Counted from the stretch's first letter, positions 50,976-59,963 are shown. The stretch is 64,000 nucleotides of DNA from Halorubellus sp. JP-L1 (GCF_011440375.1 NZ_JAAOIR010000002.1:1-64000); one strand, 5' to 3'. Notes: a model not told the origin generated them from the sequence alone. Numbers and translations are program-made.

Positions 50976-53426
50976 TCAGTCGGCGACGAGCGCGCGGACG
51001 ATGTGGTCGGTGCAGCCGACGTAGATGACGTCGTCGACGACCGTGGGTGCCCCCACCACCGCGTAGTCGGTGTCGTGCGTCCACAGCTCACTGCCGGTGT
51101 CGGCGTCGAACGCGTGGAGGCTGTCGGCGCCGAGGTATACGACGCCGTCGGCGACGGTGGGTGCGGCGTTGGTCGTTTCGCTCGTGGTCCTCCTCCATCG
51201 CTCTGACCCGTCGGACCGGTCGAGTGCGTACACGACACCGTCGTCGGCCATCAGGTACACGCTGTCGTCGGTGACCGCCGGCGAAGCCTGGAGGTCGACG
51301 TCGAACCGCCACCGTTCGCTCCCGTCCGTTCGGTCGAGCGCGTACAGTTGACTGCTGGCGGCGTCGCCGTTGGAGAACGCGACGTAGACGGTGTCGTCGT
51401 CGACCGTCGGCGCGGTGATGCCGCCCTCGACGTCGCCGAACCGAGTCCAGTTGCTCGCGCCGACGGCGACGTCGTACGCGGGGGCGACGTCGTACGCGCC
51501 GAGAACACCGGCGGCTGACGCGGCGTAGAGGACGCCGTCGACGACCGCTGGGTCGACCGTAACTATCATCCCGACGCTCGCGTTCCCGAGTTCGTCGCCC
51601 GTCGACGCGTCGAGCATCGCAACCTCACCGTAGAGGTTCCCGAAGAACGCGGCCCCGCGGGCCACCGCGGGCGCGACCCAGCACGAGTCGATCAGTTCCG
51701 TTCGCCAGACGCGCGTGCCGTCATTGGCATCGACGGCGTGAGCGTGCTGGTCGTTCCCGCCGACGTAGACGGTGCCGTCGACGACGGTGGGCGAGGACTG
51801 GGAGCCGTCGTCGATGCGGTACACCCACTCGACGGTTCCATCCGACGCGTTCAGCGAGTACAGGCCGTGACCGTTCCCGTTCCCGGTCGCGTACACGGAC
51901 CCGTCGACGACGGCGGGTTCATTCGCCTCCTCGAAACTCACCCCTGTCGACCACGCCTCGGTCACGCCTCCGTCCGGCCCGGTCTCGGTTCGCGCCCAGC
52001 TCGAGTTCGCGAAGTCGTACTGGACGGTCGGCCAGTCGCCGTCGCCGTCGTCGGTGCCGTCGCGGTCGTCATCGCCTCCGGTGCGGTCGAGGATGCGGAC
52101 GTCGTCGAACACCCAGGCGGCGTCGCCGGCGCCGTAGAAGCCGATCCCGCCGTCGGTCGGCGCACCGTCTGGTTCGGGCGCGCTGAGTTCGACCCACGGG
52201 TTCTGTGTGCCGACGGTGACGACGATCTCGTCGCCGGTCGCGGCCCAGTCGACGGTCATCACGTAGTACCAGTCGCGGTTGAGGTCCACGTTCGTTCTCG
52301 CGATCGTCTCCTCGTCGTCGGGACTGCGGCTGTACTGGAGGCGGACCTCGTCGTCGGCGGGTTCGAACTCGAGTTCGTAGCGACGCTGGAAGTCCTCTGG
52401 GTCGGCGATGCCGAAGCTGAACATCGCGTAGCCGTCCCAGTTCCCCATCGTTCCGAATTCGAGCCGGAAGCGGTCGCCGCGGCGCGGGTACCTGGGGAGG
52501 CCACCGTGGGACTGGAGGTCCGCGCCGTCGCCGCCCTGGAACTGGAGCTCCTGCGCATCAGCCGCCCAGTTGGCCTTTGGGCCGTCTCTGGCGACGTACT
52601 CGGTGAGGTCGCCGTCCTCGAAGTCGTCGACGACCCCCTCATCGCCGTTACCACCGTTGCCGCCGTTTCCGCCGCCGCCGTCGCCGCGGTCGTCGCAATC
52701 GAGTATCGTCACGTAGTCGAACACCCACGCGGCGTCGCCGGTTCCGTAGAACCCGATGCCGCCACCGGTCGGCGCGCCGCCGGGTTCGGGAGCGCGGAGC
52801 GTCGTCCGACCGTTGCTCTGGTCGGTGACCGAGACGACGAGGTCGTCGCTCGAGGCCGCCCAGTCCACCTCGACGTCCTGCAGTTCGCCGCGCTCGAATT
52901 CGTGGGACGCTCGGGCGATCGTCTCCTCGTCGCCGGGGGCGCGGCTGTACTGGAGGCGGACCTCGTTGGCGGCTGGTTCGAACTCGAGCTCGTAGCGACG
53001 CTGGAAGTTCTCTGGGTCGGCGATGCCGAAGCTGAACATCGCGTAGGCCTCCCAGCCGCCGACCGGGTAGAAGTTGAACGAGAACCGGTCGCCGCGGCGC
53101 GGATACGTTCCGAGACCGCTGTATGACTGGAGGTCGGCGCCGTCGCCGCCCTGGAACTGGAGGACGCGGCCGTTGCGGAACGACGCGACCCGCCAGTTGG
53201 CCTTCGGGCCGTCCCTGGCGACGTACTCCGAGAGGTCGCCGTCCTGGAAGTCGTCGACGACGCAGCGCGCCCGTGCGTCGTCTCGCCGGCGTTGGTCGTT
53301 CTCGTACTTTCCTCGCTCGCTGCCAGCGGCGGCGTGGCCGCCGACTGCGGCGAGTGCACCTGCGCCCAGCGTCCGAAGGAGGAGCCGCCGTTCGATGCTC
53401 CCCGAACCAGAACCTTCGCTGGTCAT
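50976..53426 (-). CDS. Exported protein: two LamG-like domains and PQQ-type beta-propeller
   Basis: An 816-aa surface or secreted protein. A Tat signal is at ~11-35 (IERRLLLRTLGAGAL). Two concanavalin-like domains of ~190 residues follow; both contain VVDDF(Q/E)DGDL, EYVARDGPKANW, FQGGDGADLQS, FGIADPE(N/D)FQRRYELEFEP and GGIGFYG(T/A)GDAAWVFD. They are so alike that a recent internal duplication is likely. A PQQ-like propeller (~440-816) with repeats of VDGxVYxG...LxAxDxxDGxxxWR follows, as in BamB-type scaffolds. No catalytic residues are seen, so it is likely a binding protein. Confidence 0.85.
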   Translation of the reverse strand: MTSEGSGSGSIERRLLLRTLGAGALAAVGGHAAAGSERGKYENDQRRRDDARARCVVDDFQDGDLSEYVARDGPKANWRVASFRNGRVLQFQGGDGADLQSYSGLGTYPRRGDRFSFNFYPVGGWEAYAMFSFGIADPENFQRRYELEFEPAANEVRLQYSRAPGDEETIARASHEFERGELQDVEVDWAASSDDLVVSVTDQSNGRTTLRAPEPGGAPTGGGIGFYGTGDAAWVFDYVTILDCDDRGDGGGGNGGNGGNGDEGVVDDFEDGDLTEYVARDGPKANWAADAQELQFQGGDGADLQSHGGLPRYPRRGDRFRLEFGTMGNWDGYAMFSFGIADPEDFQRRYELEFEPADDEVRLQYSRSPDDEETIARTNVDLNRDWYYVMTVDWAATGDEIVVTVGTQNPWVELSAPEPDGAPTDGGIGFYGAGDAAWVFDDVRILDRTGGDDDRDGTDDGDGDWPTVQYDFANSSWARTETGPDGGVTEAWSTGVSFEEANEPAVVDGSVYATGNGNGHGLYSLNASDGTVEWVYRIDDGSQSSPTVVDGTVYVGGNDQHAHAVDANDGTRVWRTELIDSCWVAPAVARGAAFFGNLYGEVAMLDASTGDELGNASVGMIVTVDPAVVDGVLYAASAAGVLGAYDVAPAYDVAVGASNWTRFGDVEGGITAPTVDDDTVYVAFSNGDAASSQLYALDRTDGSERWRFDVDLQASPAVTDDSVYLMADDGVVYALDRSDGSERWRRTTSETTNAAPTVADGVVYLGADSLHAFDADTGSELWTHDTDYAVVGAPTVVDDVIYVGCTDHIVRALVAD

Positions 53427-53525
53427 GCCAACCATCACCACGACTGCGAACATAGGTACACCAGATAGTTCCGGCCTTCCGGCGTCGTGTCCACGAACCT
53501 ACTCGAAGCGATAGGCATGTTACAG

Positions 53526-53541
53526 ACTACCAAACGGTAGT
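53526..53541. promoter_or_regulatory. Inverted repeat actacc-aaac-ggtagt
   Basis: A perfect 6-bp inverted repeat with a 4-base spacer, 100 bases upstream of the beta-propeller gene. It could be an operator of that gene or the 3' end hairpin of the UPF0201 gene, which stops at 53636. Confidence 0.35.
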
Positions 53542-53635
53542 TTCGGTCGAACACGCCCACCAGCGAACCCGACGACTGCGACGCACCCGGCGCGATACGG
53601 ATGCCAGAGCGGCGCGAACGCGACCGTCGAACCCG

Positions 53636-54070
53636 TCAGTTCCCTGGGCCGCGATCCTCGGCGTCACTGGTGACGGGCCGGCCGTCCTCGGTCGGCGGCG
53701 CGAGGTAGTCCACGAACTCGTCGACGCTCGGATCCGCGACGCGAACGCGAACGTGGAGGTCGCCGAGTTCGTCCGGGTTCCCGACCGCGAAGTTCACGAC
53801 GCCCTGGAACGCCGCCTGCTTCTTCAGCGCGAACGCGAACGCGTCCCCGTCCCGTCCGGCCTCGAACTGGCCCCTGGCGGTGTCGAGGATCTCTTGGGCG
53901 TGCAGGCGCTCCGAGAAGTGCTCCAGTTGGTGCGTGGTCGCCAATACCTCGCCCGGCTGTTCGCTCACGTCGGCCTCCGGGAACAGGTTCGTCACCGCGT
54001 CCACCACGCGGTCCGTCACCTCCGTATCGTTCACGGGTGCCGTGATCTCGACGTCTACCGAGTAGATCAT
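53636..54070 (-). CDS. UPF0201-family protein
   Basis: A 144-aa protein of the UPF0201 family of archaeal RNA-binding-domain-like proteins. The N-terminus is a beta-alpha-beta unit (MIYSVDVEITAPVNDTEVTDRVVDAVTNLFPEAD); the centre is HAQEILDTARGQFEAGRDGDAFAFALKKQAAFQGVVNF, and VRVADPSVDEFVDYLAP is near the end. The RNA-binding role is from family assignment, not tested. It overlaps the upstream UPF0200-like kinase gene by 4 bases; the two are neighbours in many archaea. Confidence 0.88.
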   Translation of the reverse strand: MIYSVDVEITAPVNDTEVTDRVVDAVTNLFPEADVSEQPGEVLATTHQLEHFSERLHAQEILDTARGQFEAGRDGDAFAFALKKQAAFQGVVNFAVGNPDELGDLHVRVRVADPSVDEFVDYLAPPTEDGRPVTSDAEDRGPGN

Positions 54071-54645
54071 ATCGACTCCTCCGTGACGGCGTCCGGGCCG
54101 TCCTCGAGCAGCGCCTGGATGCGTTCGCGGAACGCCTCGAGCGAGGCCGTGTTCTCGATTCGGACGTCGGCGCGCGCCATCGCGTCGTCCATCCCGAACC
54201 CGCGCTCCCGCTCGTCGCGCTCCCGCAGGGTCTCGCCGACGTCGCCGTCGGTCTCGTCCCGGCCGCGGTCCGTGATGCGGTCCTTCCGGACCTCGAACGG
54301 CGCGTCGATGCTCACGAGCAGCCAGTCGTCGCCGAACGCGTCCTCGAACCGGTCCGCTTCGACGCCCGACCGCAGGCCGTCGACGAGAACGGTGTCCACG
54401 TCGTCGGTCGCGAGGTACTCGCGGATGATGGGGAGCGAGCGCGCGGCGATCGCGTCCGGGCCGTTCTCCTCGCGGAGCGCTTGCGCGATCTCGCCGTGGT
54501 GGGTCGCTGGGTCGAGTCCGCGGTCTCGGCACTCCTCGCGGATGACGTCTCCCATCGTCACCACCGGGATTCCGGCGTCGCGCGCGACCGCCGCAGCTTC
54601 CCCTTTCCCGCTCCCGGGCAAGCCGACGGTACCGATGACAGTCAT
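54067..54645 (-). CDS. UPF0200-type P-loop kinase (dephospho-CoA-kinase-like)
   Basis: A 192-aa P-loop protein. GLPGSGKGE (8-16) is the Walker A, followed by a lid-like Arg-rich segment RDRITDRGRDETDGDVGETLRERDERERGFGMDDAMARAD. The fold resembles adenylate or dephospho-CoA kinases (GDVIREECRDRGLDP; VLVDGLRSGVEADRF). The phosphate acceptor is uncertain. Coupled by ATGA to the UPF0201 gene. Confidence 0.87.
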   Translation of the reverse strand: MTVIGTVGLPGSGKGEAAAVARDAGIPVVTMGDVIREECRDRGLDPATHHGEIAQALREENGPDAIAARSLPIIREYLATDDVDTVLVDGLRSGVEADRFEDAFGDDWLLVSIDAPFEVRKDRITDRGRDETDGDVGETLRERDERERGFGMDDAMARADVRIENTASLEAFRERIQALLEDGPDAVTEESI

Positions 54646-54733
54646 TGGAGACGACTACTCGAGTCGGCGGCTTAACCCCACCGCTCTCGCGGCCACGGGA
54701 AGACCCATACCGCCAGCCGTCCACAGTTCTCGT

Positions 54734-55111
54734 ATGGCCGACCAGCACTCCCTCCCGGTTCGCGCGGCGTACTTCCTCCTCGTCGGCTGGTGGCTCACGC
54801 TGTTCGCGATCGAGGTCGCGTGGCTCCTGAACGTCACCGTCGTCGGCATCCCCATCGGCGTCACGATCATCAATCGCGTCCCGTACCTCCTCACGCTCAG
54901 ACGCCGCGACGCCGACGTCCGCAGCGACGGCACCGCCCAGGCCGGGTTCCTCAAGCGAGCGGTCTACTTCGTGCTCGTCGGCTGGTGGGCGAGCCTCGTC
55001 TGGGCGCACGTCGCGTGGGCGTTCTGTGTCACCGTCATCGGCATCCCCATCGGCGTCTGGATGTTCGACCGCCTCCCCTACGTCACCAGCCTCCACCGCC
55101 TCGACGCCTGA
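54734..55111 (+). CDS. YccF-family membrane protein
   Basis: A 125-aa inner-membrane protein made of two similar halves, each with a WW-containing helix and the signature VTVxGIPIGV (NVTVVGIPIGVTI and CVTVIGIPIGVWM). The pattern and length match YccF. Function unknown. It is followed by a tRNA gene on the same strand. Confidence 0.85.
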   Translation: MADQHSLPVRAAYFLLVGWWLTLFAIEVAWLLNVTVVGIPIGVTIINRVPYLLTLRRRDADVRSDGTAQAGFLKRAVYFVLVGWWASLVWAHVAWAFCVTVIGIPIGVWMFDRLPYVTSLHRLDA

Positions 55112-55137
55112 CCTTGAGCGCGACACCGAATCCGGAC

Positions 55138-55148
55138 CGCTTTTTTGC
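55138..55148 (+). promoter_or_regulatory. Promoter of tRNA-Arg
   Basis: cgcttttttgc contains a T-rich TATA-like core 27-32 bases before the mature tRNA 5' end, as expected for archaeal tRNA promoters. Confidence 0.5.
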
Positions 55149-55172
55149 ACGGACCGACGAGAACACGACCGA

Positions 55173-55247
55173 GGGCACGTAGCTCAGCCAGGATAGAGCG
55201 TCGGACTTCTAATCCGACGGTCAGGGGTTCGAATCCCCTCGTGCTCG
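55173..55247 (+). tRNA. tRNA-Arg (anticodon UCU)
   Basis: The cloverleaf is complete: acceptor arms GGGCACG (55173-55179) and CGTGCTC (55240-55246, with one G-U pair); D arm GCTC...GAGC; anticodon stem TCGGA/TCCGA around loop CTTCTAA (anticodon TCT, codon AGA); and T arm GGGG-TTCGAAT-CCCC. No intron. No CCA is encoded. It is followed by gtttt, a likely Pol terminator. No direct repeat of the 3' end, as an integrated element would leave, is visible in the window. Confidence 0.93.
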
Positions 55248-55511
55248 TTTTCATCGGCTGGTCGTCGCTTGTGGGACTTCCATCGTTTTGTGTTCGATGG
55301 CGGGGAGGCAGTCGTCCTCGTCCTCCCCAGCCGACGCCTCGCTCGCGATGCTCGTTCGGCGTCCCTCGCGCGGTGTCGAGCCGACGCGGCTCGCCGTCGC
55401 TCGCCGCGTCGTCGCAGCGCGCGCCACGGTGGCAGGTGTTGGTTCGAGTCTCTGAGGGATTGGGTCGGGTCGACCCGAGTCGTTTTGCCGTGCGTGCTCG
55501 AACGGTCGGGT

Positions 55512-55949
55512 ATGTCGAAGTACTTCGAGGACGTCGAGGTCGGCGAGGAGCACGCGTTCGGCGAGTACGAGGTCGGCGAGGCGGAGATCCTGGAGTTCGG
55601 CGAGCAGTACGACCCGCAGGTGTTCCACACGGACCCGGAGGCGGCTCAGGAGTCGATGTTCGGGGACCTGGTGGCGTCGGGCTGGCATACGTGCGCGATG
55701 ACGATGCGGTTGCTGGTGGAGAACGAGCTCGCGGACACGAAGGCGATGGGCGCGATCGGCGTGGACGAGTTGCGGTGGAAGCAGCCGGTGTTCCCGGGTG
55801 ACTCGCTGCGCGTGGAGACGACGGTGCTCGCGAAGGAGGACTGGCAGCCGGGCGTCGGGCTGGTGCGGTCGCAGACGCGGACGTTCAACCAGGACGACAG
55901 CGAGGTGTGCTCGTTCGTCGGGCTCGTCCTCTACCAGAAGCGCGACTGA
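55512..55949 (+). CDS. MaoC-family (R)-hydratase-like protein
   Basis: A 145-aa hot-dog-fold protein of the MaoC family, which hydrates enoyl-CoA or related CoA thioesters. The hydratase motif has Asp/His positions in FGEQYDPQVFHTDPEAA, and GDLVASGWHTCAMTMRLL is the usual second block. FPGDSLRVETTV and FNQDDSEVCSFVGLVLYQK complete the fold. The window holds another MaoC domain, fused to CBS, at 57930. Confidence 0.9.
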   Translation: MSKYFEDVEVGEEHAFGEYEVGEAEILEFGEQYDPQVFHTDPEAAQESMFGDLVASGWHTCAMTMRLLVENELADTKAMGAIGVDELRWKQPVFPGDSLRVETTVLAKEDWQPGVGLVRSQTRTFNQDDSEVCSFVGLVLYQKRD

Positions 55950-56017
55950 TCCGTCGGTGTGGGGTGTGGTGACGCGATGGCGGAACGTTTTCGGTGGGTG
56001 CCGTCGACGTCGACGAC

Positions 56018-56692
56018 ATGACGGAGACGTTCCGGCGTGCGGTGTTCTTCGATCTGGACCACACGCTCCTCGCCTTCGAGACGGAGTACGCGGACGTGTT
56101 GCGCGAGGTGACCGAGCGTCACCTCGGTGCGGGGGACGAGGCGTTCGAGGTGACGTACAGCGACCGGTTCCTGGAGCTCCTCGGCGACCACGTCGACGAG
56201 CCGTACCGGCGGGCGTTCGAGCACGCGCTCGACGAGCACGATTACGCGGACGACCCCGCGGTGTCGGTGGACGGGCTCGTGGAGACGCTCCGCGAGCGCG
56301 AGGTCGCCGGCGTCGCGCCGTCCCCCGGCATCGAGCGCGTGCTGGACGCGCTCGACGAGCGCGACGTCGGCGTGGGCGTGCTCACGAACGGCGTGCCGGA
56401 GTTCCAGCTCGCGAAGCTCCGCGGGCACGGCCTCGACGCGTACGTGGACGCGTCGGTGGTGTCCTACGAGGCGGGCGCGCACAAGCCCGACGAACGCCCG
56501 TTCGCGCTCGCCGCGGAGCGCCTGCCCGCCGACGAGTACGTGATGGTCGGAGACTCCTACGGGGCGGACGTCGAGGGCGCTCGCGCGATGGGGTGGCGGG
56601 GCGTGCACTACGCGCCCGACGGCGACTCGCCGGCGAGCGACCCGCTCGAGTCGTTCGACGACCTCCTCGAACGGCTCGACCGCTTCGACTGA
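56018..56692 (+). CDS. HAD-family hydrolase
   Basis: A 224-aa haloacid-dehalogenase-type phosphatase. Motif I FFDLDHTLL (nucleophile Asp), motif II VGVLTNGVP (Thr), motif III Lys in EAGAHKPD, and motif IV VMVGDSYGADVEGARAMG. A helical cap lies at ~25-95. This set predicts an active phosphatase on a small metabolite; the closest classes are phosphoglycolate or nucleotide phosphatases. The ATG at 56018 places motif I at residues 9-17. Confidence 0.92.
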   Translation: MTETFRRAVFFDLDHTLLAFETEYADVLREVTERHLGAGDEAFEVTYSDRFLELLGDHVDEPYRRAFEHALDEHDYADDPAVSVDGLVETLREREVAGVAPSPGIERVLDALDERDVGVGVLTNGVPEFQLAKLRGHGLDAYVDASVVSYEAGAHKPDERPFALAAERLPADEYVMVGDSYGADVEGARAMGWRGVHYAPDGDSPASDPLESFDDLLERLDRFD

Positions 56693-56737
56693 GCGGCGAG
56701 CGTCCCGGTGGATGACCGGCGGGCGCCTCGCGCTCGC

Positions 56738-57811
56738 TCAGTCGAACCCCGATATCAGGGTGACGAGCCACTGCGCGGGGTCGGGGCTGTCCCGTACCTC
56801 GACCGACTCGACCCACTTCACCCACTGGAAGCCCCTGCGGCCGGGCGCGACGAGTCGGAGCGGGTAGCCGTGGCCGTGCGCGAGCCGGTCGCCGTCGACG
56901 TGCGTCGCGAGCAGCGCGTCCGCGGCCGCCGTGCGCGGGAGGCTCCACCGGTACCCCGTGATCGACGTGAATCGAACCCAGTCGGCGTCGGGGTCGGCGT
57001 CGGCGGCGTCCAGCAGGTCGCGGACGCGGACGCCCCGCCAGTCGTGCTCGCTGTACCAGCCGCTCGTGCAGTCGAGGAGCGAGCGCTGGTTGCTCGCGGG
57101 GACGGCGGCGTCGCCGAGCACCGCCGATTCGTCGAGGTCGAGCGGGCGGTCGACGAGTCCGTGGACGGCGAGCGTCCACGCTGCGGGGTCGACGGGGTCG
57201 GGGTCGTCGGCGACCCAGGACGTGACGGGGAAGCGGTTCCCGTCGTCGCTCCCGCGTTCGGTCGACCCCGTGAATCGGCGCGCGGGACCGAGGAGCTTCG
57301 TCGCGCGCCACGCGACGGCGCCGGCGACGAGCGTCGCGGAGAGCTTGAGCGCGTTCCGGCGGCTCGCGTCCCGGCGCGTGGGCGTCCGGAACCGCGAGTA
57401 CAGGTGGACGACGAGGACGGGGAGGAGCGCGAGGCCGACGTACGCGTGCAGGACGAGGCCCGTGAACGGCCCGACTTGCTCGAGGAGGCCGAGCGTCCAC
57501 GCGAGCCCGGACGCGAGCGCGAGGACCGCGATGGCGGTGAGCGCGACCGACACCCAGACGGTCCGGTTCCAGGACCCACGGAGGCGGTGGCCGACGCGCG
57601 CGAGCTTCGCGGCGAGTGCGCCGACGAGGACGACGCCGGCGACGCCGTGCAGCCAGAGCACCCACGCGTCGCTCGGCGTGCCCGCGAGGATGCTCGCGAC
57701 CCCGGTCGCGGTCGCGACGACGACGCCCGCGAGCAGGAGGGCGTCGACGAGCCGGCCGGGCAGCCACGACGAGAGCCGAGACACGCCCCCGAATACGCGC
57801 TCGACGGGCAT
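56738..57811 (-). CDS. Membrane molybdopterin-dependent oxidoreductase
   Basis: A 357-aa protein. The first ~170 residues hold four or five hydrophobic segments like a short cytochrome b561-type anchor with His residues (WLHGVAGVVLVGALAAKLARVGHRL, FTGLVLHAYVGLALL). The second half (~190-357) is a sulfite-oxidase/YedY-like Moco domain with the Mo-ligand Cys in LLDCTSGWYSEHDWRGV, and YPLRLVAPGRRGFQWVKWV. There is no Tat motif at the N-terminus, so the cofactor domain may face inside, or the 'TRRDASRRNALKLS' region may be an internal signal. Electron acceptor unknown. Confidence 0.82.
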   Translation of the reverse strand: MPVERVFGGVSRLSSWLPGRLVDALLLAGVVVATATGVASILAGTPSDAWVLWLHGVAGVVLVGALAAKLARVGHRLRGSWNRTVWVSVALTAIAVLALASGLAWTLGLLEQVGPFTGLVLHAYVGLALLPVLVVHLYSRFRTPTRRDASRRNALKLSATLVAGAVAWRATKLLGPARRFTGSTERGSDDGNRFPVTSWVADDPDPVDPAAWTLAVHGLVDRPLDLDESAVLGDAAVPASNQRSLLDCTSGWYSEHDWRGVRVRDLLDAADADPDADWVRFTSITGYRWSLPRTAAADALLATHVDGDRLAHGHGYPLRLVAPGRRGFQWVKWVESVEVRDSPDPAQWLVTLISGFD

Positions 57812-57929
57812 GAGTGCTGGTACCGGCCCGCGTTCGCGACACGGCGGTCGCGGCGGCGGTGCTCGCCGCGCTCGCACCACGGCGGTCGCCACCCGGACGG
57901 TTTTGGACGTGCCGGTCGCAGGGCGAGGT

Positions 57930-58841
57930 ATGCTCGTGGACCTCTCCGTCGAGGCGGTCATGACCGCGCCCGTCGAGACGATTTCGCCCGACGCGACCCT
58001 GGAGACGGCGGCGACGCGACTCGCCGAGGGCGTCGGCTCGCTCGTCGTCACGGAGGACGGCGACGCCGTCGGCATCGTCACGAAGACCGACCTCGTCGCG
58101 GCGCTCGCGGCCGGTCGGACGGACGCCACCGTCGAGCGCGCGATGTCGACGCCGGTGCACTCGGTGCACGTCGACGACGACCTCGGGGACGCGGCGGTGG
58201 TCCTCGGGGAGGCTGACGTCGGGCAGGTGGTCGTCGTCGACGACGCGGACGCGGTCGTCGGCGTGCTGTCGGCGACGACCGTCGTCGACTACGTCCCGGC
58301 GCTCGCGCACCGCCACGGCGTGGCGGGCGCCGGCGACCCGAAGCGCGCCGGCGACCGCGACCGGCACGGGCACGTCCGAGAACCCGGTCGCGTCGACACG
58401 GCCTACGAGGAGGGCGACTGGGCGTTCGAGTGGGACGGCGGCGACGGCATCGCCGTCGGGAACGTCGCCCGGTTCTCGAAGCACGTCACGGAGGCCGACG
58501 TCGAGGAGTTCGCGCACGCGACCGGGGACACGAACCGCCTGCACCTCGACGACGAGTTCGCGGCGGGGACGCGCTTCGGGCGCCGGATCGCCCACGGCGT
58601 CCTCTCGCTCGGGCTCGTCTCCGCGGCGCTCGCGCGGATGCCCGGCGCCATCATCTACCTCAGTCAGGACTGTTCGTACCTCGGCCCGGTCGACGTCGGC
58701 GAGCGCTGCATGGCGACGTGCGAGGTCGTCGACGACCTCGGCGACGACAAGTACCGCCTCGACGTCGCCGTACAGGACGAGGACGGTGAGGACGTTCTCT
58801 CGGGCGGCTCCACGATACTCGTCGACGACATCCCCGAGTAG
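57930..58841 (+). CDS. Fusion of a CBS pair with a MaoC domain
   Basis: A 303-aa protein. Residues ~1-125 are two CBS motifs (VEAVMTAPVETISPDATLETAATRLAEGVGSLVV..GIVTKTDLVAAL and MSTPVHSVHVDDDLGDAAVVLGEADVGQVVVV). A charged ~40-residue linker follows, then a MaoC/hot-dog domain (~165-303) with FAHATGDTNRLHLDDEFAAGTRFGRRIAHGVLSLGLVSAAL. The frame is continuous with no sign of a frameshift. It suggests a hydratase gated by adenine nucleotides; that is inference. Promoter: 'cggttttgg' (~57897-57905), ~29 bases upstream. Confidence 0.85.
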   Translation: MLVDLSVEAVMTAPVETISPDATLETAATRLAEGVGSLVVTEDGDAVGIVTKTDLVAALAAGRTDATVERAMSTPVHSVHVDDDLGDAAVVLGEADVGQVVVVDDADAVVGVLSATTVVDYVPALAHRHGVAGAGDPKRAGDRDRHGHVREPGRVDTAYEEGDWAFEWDGGDGIAVGNVARFSKHVTEADVEEFAHATGDTNRLHLDDEFAAGTRFGRRIAHGVLSLGLVSAALARMPGAIIYLSQDCSYLGPVDVGERCMATCEVVDDLGDDKYRLDVAVQDEDGEDVLSGGSTILVDDIPE

Positions 58842-58880
58842 CCCGCCGCGACGCCTTCGGACGAGCAGGACGGCGTGCGC

Positions 58881-59963
58881 TCAGACGAGGAGGACGGCGA
58901 GCGCGATCGAGATGAAGACGACCTTGAGCGCGGTGTTGAGTGCGACGACCTTCGAGCCGAAGCTGGCGCCCCAGATCCCGTACTGGAAGGGGATGGAGCG
59001 CTTGAACGTGGAGACGGCGAAGGAGACGATGCCGCCGACGAGCATCGTCGCGACCGCGGTCCGCGGGGTGAAGGGACCGTCGGGGCCGACGAGTGGCGCG
59101 ACGAAGAACGCGCCGCTCGTGGTGTCGACGGCGAACACGCCGACGACGCCGGCGGCCGCACCCGGGAGGCCGAGGAGGCCCGTAAGCGGGTCGGCGAGTC
59201 CCGTGATGGCGTCGAACGCGGCGGGGTAGCGCTCGACGACGACGAGCACGAGCGAGTACACGACCAGGAGTCGCGGGACGACCCGGCGGAGCGTCGACCG
59301 CGTCGACGCGAGCGCCTCGCGCCCGCGGTCGCGGGCCGTCGCGTCGCTCTCCGCTCCGTCGTCGCCAGCGGTGGCGTCCTCGCCGCTGGCGTCGCCGTCG
59401 CTATCGGCCGTTCCGGTGGCGGCGTCCTCGCGGCCGCCGTCGGTCGCGCGCTCGGCGCCGCCGCCGAGGTCGTCGGGGGTCGCGCCCGGGTTCACGTTCT
59501 CGGGGCCGAGCAGGACGGCGCCGCCGGCGACGCCGACGAGCGTGATGGCGAGCGAGATGGCTGCGCGCGCGCCGACGTACAGGAGGCCGACCTCGAGGCC
59601 GAGGATCGGGACGAGGACGGGGACGTAGAACGTGAAGATGTGCTGGACGAACCCGAAGAACGTGTTGATCGTGACGGCGACGAGCGTCGCGCGGTCGTCG
59701 AGCGTCCCCGAATCCCTGAGCGTCGCGAGCATCCCGTAGCCCGCCGTCGGCGAGGCGGCGGTGGTGACGACGGCGACGCCGGCCTCCGCGGGGAGGTTCG
59801 CGCGAGCTGTCAGGGGTTCGGCGAGCCCGCGGACGCGGTCGACGACGCCGAACGCGACGGCGAGGTTCGCGAGCGTCACGCCGACCGCGATGAGGACGGT
59901 GACGGTCGCAACCCGCGGGAGCACCTGCCCGAGCACGACGTCGACGATGGACGCGTCGCTCAC
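58881..59963 (-). CDS. Nucleoside-recognition-domain membrane protein
   Basis: A 360-aa membrane protein with two gate-like (nucleoside recognition/SpmA-type) blocks. Hydrophobic segments run through ~12-150 and ~250-360, with a long acidic, Gly/Ala/Asp-rich cytoplasmic loop (~160-225) between them. Conserved AASPTAGYGMLATL and VDTTSGAFFVAPLV blocks resemble each other. The GTG at 59963 is preferred: a T-rich box (minus strand GACTTTACT, ~59986-59994) lies ~28 bases upstream. An in-frame ATG at 60008 would start within that promoter. Substrate unknown. Confidence 0.8.
   Translation of the reverse strand: MSDASIVDVVLGQVLPRVATVTVLIAVGVTLANLAVAFGVVDRVRGLAEPLTARANLPAEAGVAVVTTAASPTAGYGMLATLRDSGTLDDRATLVAVTINTFFGFVQHIFTFYVPVLVPILGLEVGLLYVGARAAISLAITLVGVAGGAVLLGPENVNPGATPDDLGGGAERATDGGREDAATGTADSDGDASGEDATAGDDGAESDATARDRGREALASTRSTLRRVVPRLLVVYSLVLVVVERYPAAFDAITGLADPLTGLLGLPGAAAGVVGVFAVDTTSGAFFVAPLVGPDGPFTPRTAVATMLVGGIVSFAVSTFKRSIPFQYGIWGASFGSKVVALNTALKVVFISIALAVLLV

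Noticed and set aside
55430-55470. A second tRNA-like piece ('ggttcgagtc') after tRNA-Arg
   Set aside because: Only a T-loop-like string is present; there is no matching acceptor, D or anticodon stem, and it does not repeat the tRNA-Arg 3' end.
55173-55511. Integrated element at tRNA-Arg
   Set aside because: No integrase gene, no repeat of the tRNA 3' end and no change in gene content or codon use follow the tRNA.
57930-58841. CBS-MaoC fusion as a frameshift or assembly error
   Set aside because: The frame is open throughout, the linker has normal haloarchaeal composition, and no start/stop or overlap lies between the domains.
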